A stretch of 64,000 bases of DNA. Origin: Pseudo-nitzschia pungens (Eukaryota > Bacillariophyta > Bacillariophyceae > Bacillariales > Bacillariaceae). A program made the translations under genes and the position numbers. Shown here piece by piece: positions 11,338 to 19,470 of this stretch; position 1 is the stretch's first letter; the number at the start of each line of letters is the position of its first letter. The DNA lies in the NCBI GenBank assembly GCA_037355855.1, contig CM074760.1, forward strand, positions 3,092,501-3,156,500. Direction: 5' to 3'. The notes under the pieces were generated by a model, which was given only the letters and a program-made list of their open reading frames with translations, ran no database searches and had not been told where the DNA came from.

Positions 11338-12082
11338 GGTGGTTTAATTAGTTGTTTATTAAGTTACGTTAGTTACACTATTTCTGTTATTTCACTGCTT
11401 GTGGTGAGACTGAGCAAAAAGTGATTGCTCAGTTCCTCCAGTTTTTCTTGCTGGATTTTCATTGCTCTCGTGATAACTCGTGTTGTAACTGATTTTCCCC
11501 CTGGTTTGTCCAGTGGTGGGAGTTGTTTCTCTCTTTAGTTCCCGGGAATCCTGTGGTTCTCCGGAGTTGTTTCTGTTTTTATTTCGTGGGATTCGATTCC
11601 CGTGGTTCTCCGGCGTTGCTTCCCTATTAAGCAATCACCGGGCCGGTCCCACTTCCCGTTTCCCGTGGGATTGGTGGTGTTTAGGTATTCATTATATACC
11701 TTTCCGGATATCCGTATACTTCGGTTTTGGTTGGCATCCCCTATTCGGTCTGTCCATCCACTCAGTGTTGGTCCAATTAGTCCACTCACTGGATTATGTG
11801 TCACTTTTTCAGTGTGTGTTTTCGAATTTTTCGATTACATGCTGTTGTCGACCATGGTCCTGTTCAGGTACTTAGGTGTCTCTGTTGCTGCTGTTGCTCC
11901 CTTCTTTGGGCGCCAACAGTTGCTGGGGTCGGTCTTCCTTGTGCTGCAGACACTGGATATCCTTCTCCCTGTTTTGCTTCTCTGCGCCTCCATTTTTGGC
12001 AGTCTTTCGGTCCCGTCGGCGCCTTGGTCGATCGGTACCTTTCTGCTCATGGTCATCAGCGCTCAGCTTGATTTTAAAATCA
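11338..12082 (-). other. 5' leader of gypsy copy 1
   Basis: This non-coding leader of about 745 bp lies between the 5' LTR and gag. It closely matches the copy 2 leader (17470-18220), except for a replaced stretch near 11811-11860. No tRNA-type primer site was recognised. Confidence 0.7.
12069..12082 (-). other. Perfect palindrome at the primer-binding position, copy 1
   Basis: The 14 bases TGATTTTAAAATCA abut the 5' LTR exactly where a tRNA primer-binding site is expected. They do not begin with the TGG that pairs with a tRNA 3' CCA end. The same palindrome is at 18207-18220 in copy 2. The priming mode is therefore unclear. Confidence 0.6.
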
Positions 12083-12267
12083 TGCCATACCCCGGGTCTA
12101 CTAGTGAATAAAGTAGTGATATGCAAATTGTGAGCCCTATTGGTTAGTCTATTTGCTACAGTTCTAAGAGCCCTCCGAATCAGCGATTCTGTCGGCTCGC
12201 TGATTCTTTTATCCTTATCCTTAATCCAGTCCCGAGTGGACTCGTGACTGTATTTTGGTGCACGGCA
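12083..12267 (-). repeat. 5' LTR of gypsy copy 1
   Basis: The 185-bp repeat is identical by eye to 6428-6612. As the 5' LTR on the minus strand it should carry the element promoter. No TATA box was assigned with confidence. Confidence 0.95.
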
Positions 12268-12550
12268 CTGTATATCTTATAATACAGGGCTGCTAAGAGC
12301 TGGGGTATGTAGATCCAGTACAAATCCTACTTGAGGGGCCTAGCATCCTGCTGTTTAGTATCGCCTTCTTGGTTCTTCAGTTCTGTTCTTATCTTAGCAT
12401 CCTGTATATCTTATAATATAGGGCTGCTAGGAGTTGGGGTATGTAGATCCAGTACAAATCCTACTTGAGGGGCCTAGCATCCTGTCTAGCATCCTGTTTA
12501 GTATCGCCTTCTTGGTTCTTCAGTTCTGTTCTTATCTTAGCATCCTGTAT
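12268..12550 (+). repeat. Satellite array, middle part between the two gypsy elements
   Basis: It begins with the target duplication CTGTA and continues the interrupted unit. Units start at 12293 and 12427 (134 bp apart, short type). It ends with TGTAT (12546-12550), the target duplication of the second element. Confidence 0.9.
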
Positions 12551-12735
12551 TGCCATACCCCGGGTCTACTAGTGATTAGAATAGTAGTGGTATGCAAATT
12601 GTGAGCTCTATCAATTAGTCTATTGCTATTGCTTTCGATTGGCATTTGGAATCGGCGATTCCAACGCCTCGCTAATTTATCCTCAACCTTAATCCAGTCC
12701 CGAGTAGACTCGTGACTGTATTCCGGTGCACGGCA
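12551..12735 (-). repeat. 3' LTR of gypsy copy 2
   Basis: The 185-bp LTR matches 18221-18405. It shares the first ~25 and last ~50 bases with the copy 1 LTR, but the middle is divergent (for example GGAATCGGCGATTCC in place of GAATCAGCGATTC). Confidence 0.95.
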
Positions 12736-12746
12736 TGCTCCCCCAT
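12736..12746 (-). other. Polypurine tract next to the 3' LTR, copy 2
   Basis: The minus strand reads ATGGGGGAGCA immediately before the LTR, a purine-rich tract in the expected place. Confidence 0.6.
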
Positions 12747-12759
12747 GGTACTGTAACAA

Positions 12760-15700
12760 TTACTTCTCTGGCTCAGGGCTATTCCTGCAATAATAGGGAT
12801 GGACTCTCCTGATGTTAACCCGGTCAGTTACAAAAGGAGCAGTTTCAATAGTTACAGTTCCATTATCATGGGCCTTGAGCACCTTGTAAGGTCCTTGCCG
12901 TGGGAAGGATAGTTTTGGAATAATGCCCTTCCTTTCCAGGGTGACATAGTCTCCTTCTTTATAGACATGGGGGATCCTCTTCTGGTTTTCCCTGATGTTG
13001 CTCTTGTGGATGCTTTTCTGCTTCCTTGCTTGGATTGCTTCCCAATCCACTGGGAAGTTCACCGGCATGAACATGTCTCGACCAAACACCAGTTGCGCTG
13101 GGGAGTACCCCAGGGTGGTATGGATGGCGCTTCTGATAGCATATGCTGCCTTGGTGGTGAATTCCTCAAAAGGGTCCTCCTCGTGGAGGTCCCTGTTTTC
13201 CAGGTTGAAGGACAACAGACAGTCCTTTAATACCTGATGGATCCTTTCCAACACCGAGTTGGATTGTGGGTTCCAAGCCCCACTGGGCTTTCTTTTCATC
13301 CCCATGTTCTCGCAGAGCTCTTGGAACTCTGCTTTGAACTCACTCCCGCCATCAAAGCCAATTTCCTTTGGGCGCGGATATCTTGCCAGCCAGGTACTGT
13401 CCAACAATCGTTGAGTTTCTGCTGCATTTGGGGAGTCCTTCAGGTGAGCCAGTTCAAACCATCCGGTCACTGGGTCCACCATGGTGAGGACATGGATTTG
13501 GTAGTCTTTACCATTTTTGTTGTGGACAGTTGCAGGTCCCCAGAGGTCCACATTGACCCTCTGCCATTTGGTGACCTCAGCTGCTTTTTCCGGTAGTAGT
13601 CCATACTTCTTCCGGCCACTCTTCTTAAACATCTGACACGTGTGGCAGTGCTTACAAAGGTCCTGGACGTCCTTCCGTAGGCCTTTCCAGGTGAAGACTG
13701 AGCGTATGCTCTGTTCCATTCTCTTTTCTCCGGGATGGACCAACATGCTGTGGTACCATTCCATAACTCTATCCTTGAGTTTATCGGGAATCAGAATCTT
13801 TCCTTCTTTATGGATTAGATTGTAGCCTTCCACCATTTTGGTGGTTAGTCGGTTGTCTTTTTCCAGAGCACTCATGATTCCTGTGTCCTTTTGCTGGTAG
13901 AACTGAATCATGTCCGGGGCAAGTGGGAATGCACTATTGCCCTGGAATTCTTCCGGCGCTTCTCCAAGCGGGAATAGGAGTTGCCGGAGGTGCTCTTCCT
14001 CATCCGCGTAGGTGAGGGGCTTATTTGGTGGTAGCCATTCCACTGTGTCCGCTGGGTCATCTGTGATGTCCAGGCGAGACAGCGCGTCTGCTGCATCGTT
14101 GTCTTTGCCAGCAACGTGCTTGACTACGGGGTGGAACTCCTCCATGAGGAGTCTCCATCGGACCATCCTTTGGGTGGGCATCTGCTGATAGAGCAGGTTA
14201 AGGTGGTCTGTGTGAATAATTACATCTTGTCCTCGTAGGATTCCCTCAAACGCTTTCAAGCCTTCCACTATACCAAGGAGTTCTTTTTCCCCGACAGTGT
14301 AGTTGAGCTGCGCTGAGTTCAGTTTCCTTGTGTAGAAACCAAGGGGCTTGCCATCTTGGCATACAGTTGCTCCCAGTTGCCGGTCACTGGCGTCTGAGTA
14401 GAGATGAAATGGTTTCGTAAAATCCGGGAATGCGAGTTTCGCTTCATCTGCGAGCATCCTCTTCGCCTCCATGAAAGCTTTCTGCTCTGCTGGGCCCCAG
14501 TACCAGTTCAGTTTTCCCTTTTTCCCTGCAAGTTTGTTGAGGGGGGCTAGGATGTGGGAGCGGCGCTTCCACATGTCCCTGTAAAAATTGACCATCCCAA
14601 GGAACATCTTGAGTTGTTTGGTGTTCTTGGGGGCTTCCAGGCGCTTCATCGCCTCCAGTTTCTTTGGCTGGGGCTGAATGCCCTCTGTTGTTAATAGAAA
14701 TCCCAGATATTCCACCTCTTTTTGCATGAAAAAGGATTTTCTGAGGTTGGCTCGGAAGCCGGCATCATCCAGTCTTTGGAGGACGGTATCGATTTTGTCG
14801 AGATGATCCTGTTCGGATTCTCCCTCTCGTTGAATGATCAGGATATCATCAATATAGACAAGGACGTAGTCCAGGTCCCCTAGTAGGTTCATCATGACTG
14901 ATTGGAAGATATCCGGAGCACACGCAATCCCCATTGCTAGTCTCTTGTAGGCATACTTTCCCCACGGCAGGATGGTGGAGCAGATTTTCTGGCTCTCTTT
15001 GCAGATGGGGATGGTATAGTATCCTTGGGACAAGTCCAGCGCCGTAGCTGATTGGAACTTCTGTAGTCGTTGGATTGTTTCCCCTATTCGTGGTAGTGGG
15101 AATGGTTTCCTCTGGATGGCGGCGTTCATTTTCCGGAAGTCTGTGAGGACTCGGATATCGCCTGTCTTCTTTGGTTGGCAGAAGGTAGGGGATGCCCACG
15201 GTGAGTCATCATCGTGGGGGAGTTTCTCCAGGACTCCAATCTCACAGAGCCTGGTGATCTCCTTTCGGAGTGCTTGTTCAAAGGCATGGGGCACAGAGTA
15301 GTACCTCTGCCGGACCGGTTTGACCCCTGGTTGGAGCTCAATGGACACCGGTTCTATATTTTTGAGTAGACCCAACCCTCCTCCAAAGAGTGTTGGGAAT
15401 TTCTTCAGTGTTTTCTTCAAGGCTTCCTTGGACGTGTCCGTAATCTCCAGGTCATTGACCATGGCGTCTATATCGACTTTGGAGTAGTCTGCGTCCAAGA
15501 TTTTGGCTTGCCTCTCTTCCTCCTGTTGGAGGATCGGACTTTGTGTGTTGGCAAAGAATACTGCCTCACATTTGTCCGGGTCAGTGAGTTCCCCCATTCC
15601 CTTCATGGGGATGGAGTCACCCTGCCATTCGATGGTTCGGGAGCTGTATTTTATATCCAGTCCCAGTTGTGCCATCATGTCGGATCCTATGATCATGTCG

Positions 15701-16029
15701 TAGGGCACCTCCTCATGGTGATGATATTCATCCACTTGGAAGGTCCATTTGATGGTTTTGGAGTTTGAAAACTCTATCAACCTCAGTCCCACTGAAGCCG
15801 CAGACTTGGTTCGGAACTTGCCCCCATAGGTATTATAGGTGACAGATCTGTGGTCTCGGTTCGTTAGTTGACTTCGGTCGACAAATTGCCTTAGTATGAT
15901 GGATTTGGAGCAACCGGAGTCCAGTAGGCCCCGGAGCATCCTCCCCCTTCCTTTATGGTCCAATACCTCCACACAGACGTCCGCAAATCGATTGATTATG
16001 CGTGGTCCGGTGTGGATGGTATTGGTCCT
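12760..16029 (-). CDS. pol: Pol polyprotein of gypsy copy 2, in frame with gag across a TGA
   Basis: This frame continues directly from the gag TGA at 16030-16032 without a stop to 12760. Unlike copy 1 there is no ATG after the TGA: the next codons are AGG ACC AAT. The first in-frame Met (RGRMLRGLLDSG) is already in the protease, so Pol must come from readthrough of the TGA or an upstream initiation. The aspartic protease (LLDSG), RT (YIDD), RNase H and DDE integrase are all intact. The C-terminus differs from copy 1 (NSPEPEK rather than DPIKS). Confidence 0.92.
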   Translation of the reverse strand, partial: RTNTIHTGPRIINRFADVCVEVLDHKGRGRMLRGLLDSGCSKSIILRQFVDRSQLTNRDHRSVTYNTYGGKFRTKSAASVGLRLIEFSNSKTIKWTFQVDEYHHHEEVPYDMIIGSDMMAQLGLDIKYSSRTIEWQGDSIPMKGMGELTDPDKCEAVFFANTQSPILQQEEERQAKILDADYSKVDIDAMVNDLEITDTSKEALKKTLKKFPTLFGGGLGLLKNIEPVSIELQPGVKPVRQRYYSVPHAFEQALRKEITRLCEIGVLEKLPHDDDSPWASPTFCQPKKTGDIRVLTDFRKMNAAIQRKPFPLPRIGETIQRLQKFQSATALDLSQGYYTIPICKESQKICSTILPWGKYAYKRLAMGIACAPDIFQSVMMNLLGDLDYVLVYIDDILIIQREGESEQDHLDKIDTVLQRLDDAGFRANLRKSFFMQKEVEYLGFLLTTEGIQPQPKKLEAMKRLEAPKNTKQLKMFLGMVNFYRDMWKRRSHILAPLNKLAGKKGKLNWYWGPAEQKAFMEAKRMLADEAKLAFPDFTKPFHLYSDASDRQLGATVCQDGKPLGFYTRKLNSAQLNYTVGEKELLGIVEGLKAFEGILRGQDVIIHTDHLNLLYQQMPTQRMVRWRLLMEEFHPVVKHVAGKDNDAADALSRLDITDDPADTVEWLPPNKPLTYADEEEHLRQLLFPLGEAPEEFQGNSAFPLAPDMIQFYQQKDTGIMSALEKDNRLTTKMVEGYNLIHKEGKILIPDKLKDRVMEWYHSMLVHPGEKRMEQSIRSVFTWKGLRKDVQDLCKHCHTCQMFKKSGRKKYGLLPEKAAEVTKWQRVNVDLWGPATVHNKNGKDYQIHVLTMVDPVTGWFELAHLKDSPNAAETQRLLDSTWLARYPRPKEIGFDGGSEFKAEFQELCENMGMKRKPSGAWNPQSNSVLERIHQVLKDCLLSFNLENRDLHEEDPFEEFTTKAAYAIRSAIHTTLGYSPAQLVFGRDMFMPVNFPVDWEAIQARKQKSIHKSNIRENQKRIPHVYKEGDYVTLERKGIIPKLSFPRQGPYKVLKAHDNGTVTIETAPFVTDRVNIRRVHPYYCRNSPEPEK

Positions 16030-17469
16030 TCAGTTGTGGGATCCTTTCTTTTTAAAGGTCTTTCTGTACTTTCTTCTGTACTCTTTGAGTTCCCGTTCGG
16101 AGATGTCGATCTCGTCATCGGAGACTTCGTGGTCAGCTTGGGCCGTGGCCAGTACATAAGAGTACTCGTGGTTCGATAGATTCCTTCCCCAGTGGGGTTT
16201 GGAGTGTTGCTCAGAGTCTGAGTCTTGTTCTTTTGCCACAAAGTGCTCCTTGAGCAGGTTGATGGTTTCCCGGTCGAACTTCCCCTTCTTGTGGGGACCA
16301 CCGGTTAGTTTCCAGCATTTGCCGGCATGGACCTTGCCACAGGTCTTGCATAGCTGTTTGTTGCTGTTGTCCACAGGGCGCTTCTTTTTGCCAGGGGATT
16401 TCCCGTGGTGGGTTCCTCCCCCAGATGCGGCCTTGGGAGTCTTCTTGGTGACACCGGTCTGCTTTTCGAGGTCGGTGATGCGTTGTTGCATTATTGCTTC
16501 CTTCCGGATGGTGATTTCCAGGTTTTCGAGCTTGTCGATAGTGGTGTTAAAGGAGTGGGTGTAGAGGTCCCAACTAATGTGCTCCAGTTTCTCGCGTTGG
16601 GAGTGGGTCATGTTGGAATCCAAGATTTCCTTCAGTTCTCCTTGGGTGAAACTTCTTGGTGTTTCCATCTGGTCACTGCCACATTCCCAGAGGCATTCTG
16701 GGAGATAGCTTTGGAGTTCGGCCATTCGATTGGCCCAGGCTCTGATGCCATGTTTGAGGTCCACGCGCATGCCTCGCATGAATCGGCGGAGGACGATATA
16801 CGAGCGCTTGCCGTGTTGGTCATTGCCAAAGATTTTGAGCTTGAGGGCATGCATGCATTCCTCGATGACATCCTTTCTGTACTCCTGGGATTGGTAGTAC
16901 TGGGTGAGGGCGCTTGCGACCCTTTTCTTTGGGATTGGAGACTCGAGGTTGTCGGTCTCCGATTCTTTGTCCGATCTCGCCGTGGCTGTGTCGGTTTTGT
17001 CGGCGTTTGGAGATTTCTCCTTTGCCGTCTCCTTGGAGGCTCCCGTGGGAGTTTCGGTGGCGTCTTGCCCCATTGATAGCAGGATGTTTGCTTGGTCCCT
17101 TTGCGCGATCTCTTGGATCTTGTTCTGTACGTGTCTGGTGTGGTGGACCTTGTGGGTTGGTTCGGCCAAGTAGGTCCGAGCGAGCGTTCGCTGGACAAGT
17201 GCGAGTGCCTCAGTAGAGAGAATTCTCTGTAGCACCTCCAATTTCTGGTCTCCGTGGAGTTTGTCATTGCCAGCAATTTTCTGGTCAAAGTCTCTCTTCC
17301 AGATAAGGAAGAGTTCTGGTCTTTCAGTACCATTGAGAACCTTCAGGTAGTCGCTGAATGCGATTCCACCTTGTTCGCTGTCTACATTCATCTTTACGGT
17401 GGTGGCGTCTTCCGGCCAGTCCTCCCGTGTGATGTTGAAAGGTTTCAGTTTGGTTCCTTTGGTCGCCAT
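16030..17469 (-). CDS. gag: Gag protein of gypsy copy 2
   Basis: This 479-aa protein is nearly identical to the copy 1 Gag, with only a handful of substitutions (for example KKR/KKK near SPIP). It has the same short C-x2-C-x3-H-x3-C knuckle and ends at a TGA followed in the same frame by pol. Gag is more conserved between the copies than pol, which suggests a mosaic origin. Confidence 0.93.
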   Translation of the reverse strand: MATKGTKLKPFNITREDWPEDATTVKMNVDSEQGGIAFSDYLKVLNGTERPELFLIWKRDFDQKIAGNDKLHGDQKLEVLQRILSTEALALVQRTLARTYLAEPTHKVHHTRHVQNKIQEIAQRDQANILLSMGQDATETPTGASKETAKEKSPNADKTDTATARSDKESETDNLESPIPKKRVASALTQYYQSQEYRKDVIEECMHALKLKIFGNDQHGKRSYIVLRRFMRGMRVDLKHGIRAWANRMAELQSYLPECLWECGSDQMETPRSFTQGELKEILDSNMTHSQREKLEHISWDLYTHSFNTTIDKLENLEITIRKEAIMQQRITDLEKQTGVTKKTPKAASGGGTHHGKSPGKKKRPVDNSNKQLCKTCGKVHAGKCWKLTGGPHKKGKFDRETINLLKEHFVAKEQDSDSEQHSKPHWGRNLSNHEYSYVLATAQADHEVSDDEIDISERELKEYRRKYRKTFKKKGSHN

Positions 17470-18220
17470 GGTGGTTTAATTAGTTGTTTATTAAGTTACT
17501 TTAGTTACACTATTTTTGTTATTTCATTGTTTGTGGTGAGACTGAGTAAAAAGTGATTGCTCAGTTCCTCCAGTTTTTCTTGCTGGATTTTCATTGCTCT
17601 CGTGATAACTCGTGTTGTAACTGATTTTCCCCCTGGTTTGTCCAGTGGTGGGAGTTGTTTCTCTCTTTAGTTCCCGGGAATCCTGTGGTTCTCCGGAGTT
17701 GTTTCTGTTTTTATAACGTGGGATTTGATTCCCGTGGTTCTCCGGCGTTGCTTCTCTATTAAGCAATCACCGGGCCGGTCCCACTTCTCGTTTCCTGTGG
17801 GATTGGTGGTGTTTAGGTATTCATTATATACCTTTCCGGATATCCGTATACTTCGGTTTTGGTTGGCATCCCCTATTCGGTCTGTCCATCCACTCAGTGT
17901 TGGTCCAATTAGTCCACTCACTGGATTATGTGTCACTTTTTCGACACTTATTTCATTATTTCTTTGTTCGATTAATTCTGCTGTCGACCATGGTCCTGTT
18001 TAGGTACTTAGGTGTCTCTGTTGCTGCTGTTGCTCCCTCCTTTGGGCGCCAACAGTTGCTGGGGTCGGTCTTCCTTGTGCTGCAGACACTGGATATCCTT
18101 CTCCCTGTTTTTGCCTCTCTGTGCCTCCATTTTCTGGCAGTCTTTCGATATCGTCGGCGCCTTGGCCGATCGATCTCTTTCTGCTCATGGTCATCAGCAC
18201 TCAGCTTGATTTTAAAATCA
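17470..18220 (-). other. 5' leader of gypsy copy 2
   Basis: This non-coding leader is about 750 bp. It is close to that of copy 1 apart from a block near 17940-17985. It ends next to the LTR with the palindrome TGATTTTAAAATCA (18207-18220). Confidence 0.7.
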
Positions 18221-18405
18221 TGCCATACCCCGGGTCTACTAGTGATTAGAATAGTAGTGGTATGCAAATTGTGAGCTCTATCAATTAGTCTATTGCTATT
18301 GCTTTCGATTGGCATTTGGAATCGGCGATTCCAACGCCTCGCTAATTTATCCTCAACCTTAATCCAGTCCCGAGTAGACTCGTGACTGTATTCCGGTGCA
18401 CGGCA
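18221..18405 (-). repeat. 5' LTR of gypsy copy 2
   Basis: The 185-bp repeat is identical by eye to 12551-12735. It is followed by the TGTAT target duplication. Confidence 0.95.
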
Positions 18406-18426
18406 TGTATATCTTCTAATATAGGG

Positions 18427-18636
18427 CTGCTAAGAGTTGGGGTATGTAGATCCAGTACAAATCCTACTTGAGGGGCTTAGCATCCTGTCTATCATCCTGT
18501 TTAGGAGATCTACAGGATGCTAATTGATGAACCAAACCGCACTGTGCTACAGGTGATAGTGAACAGGATGCTAAGCAGGATGCTGGGCCCTTCTAGTAGA
18601 ACTTGTACCATATCTACATACCCCAGTTCTTAGCAG
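18427..18636. repeat. Foldback end of the satellite array (inverted copy)
   Basis: The last direct satellite unit (18427-18502) is followed after about 60 bp by an inverted diverged copy (18562-18636). The right arm ends CCCCAGTTCTTAGCAG, the complement of CTGCTAAGAACTGGGG. The pair could form a long hairpin and may mark the original end of a foldback element from which the array grew. Confidence 0.75.
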
Positions 18637-18657
18637 ATCAATAGTGGGAGATCTACA

Positions 18658-18714
18658 GGACTTAGCAACAGGCTTAGCAACAGGCTTAGCAACAGGCTTA
18701 GCAGCAGGCTAAAT
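18658..18714 (+). repeat. 12-bp tandem repeat CTTAGCAACAGG
   Basis: Four to five copies of CTTAGCAACAGG, the last reading CTTAGCAGCAGG, lie directly beyond the foldback. The unit resembles the CTTAGCATCCTG words of the satellite. Confidence 0.8.
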
Positions 18715-19470
18715 ACAATTATTTCATAATAACACCATCATACTACTACTACTACTACTACTGTACTACTAATACTAATACTACTACTACTGCTCATAGA
18801 ATCGTACGGTAAGTTATTGCTGCTATCCCCCAAAATGTACAAAAAGAAACACTCATCGAAAAAAAAGGGACTTTTCCCTCAATTTAGTGCATTGGACTTT
18901 CAAATGCTGTACAACTCCACTACCCCCCCCGGTCCAATTACTACTGGTACGTAATCACTATGACCTCAGCAAGAACCTCGTAGTCGTATCTTACTGGTAC
19001 ACGTAAGTTACCTATAAAGTTATGTGCCGTCCACAGTGGGTAGATCTTTCGCAGGGCTATTATTTCAATTTTAAAAAAAAAGTCTGTTTGATTTCAGTCC
19101 TGTACGGTATTGCCAAAAAGACTCCTAGCGGCAGGGTTTGAGCCACACTCAACCGGTCTGTCCACCATACGTTTTCGTTCCACGATTGTGGAACCTCAAA
19201 AAAATCTCTGTTTCGAGATGGACCTAATACCGGTAACCTTAATTAGTACGTAGTAGTAATTACGGTAAATCTTATGTAATCTTAACCTTATTTTTGAGAT
19301 TGAGATCGTTGTTCATTGTTGGGGGGAACTTTCAACAACTCAGGTAAATCTTACGGTAAAAATCCTCGCTCCCACCAAGGAATCTTGACAATACCGGAAG
19401 ATAATGTGTGATGAAGTTGAGGACCAGTCCACAACGACTGTCGTGATCCGGTCGAGACCTGTGACCTGCG
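18715..19470. other. Intergenic with a (TAC)n microsatellite
   Basis: An imperfect TAC/ACT trinucleotide repeat spans about 18741-18793. The rest is AT-rich and GTAC-rich. No gene was seen up to the ATG at 19471. Confidence 0.5.

Larger units (their letters stand above)
6428..12267 (-). mobile_element. Ty3/gypsy LTR retrotransposon, copy 1 (complete)
   Basis: This is a 5840-bp element bounded by 185-bp LTRs that look identical, beginning TG and ending CA. It is flanked by a perfect 5-bp target duplication CTGTA (6423-6427 and 12268-12272). In coding orientation the order is 5' LTR, leader of about 745 bp, Gag, then Pol (protease, RT, RNase H, integrase), polypurine tract, 3' LTR. This order defines Ty3/gypsy. 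Identical LTRs and intact frames indicate recent insertion and possible present activity. It sits inside the satellite array and lies head to tail with the second copy. Confidence 0.95.
12551..18405 (-). mobile_element. Ty3/gypsy LTR retrotransposon, copy 2 (complete)
   Basis: This is a 5855-bp element with 185-bp LTRs that look identical to each other and a perfect 5-bp target duplication TGTAT (12546-12550 and 18406-18410). Gag and Pol are intact and very similar to copy 1. The LTRs differ strongly from copy 1 in their central part but share both ends. The insertion point within the satellite unit is one base from that of copy 1, in the same orientation. Confidence 0.95.

Noticed and set aside
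19125..19180. Possible tRNA (GGGTTTGAGCC resembling a B box)
   Set aside because: No A box or acceptor stem could be paired at the proper distance.
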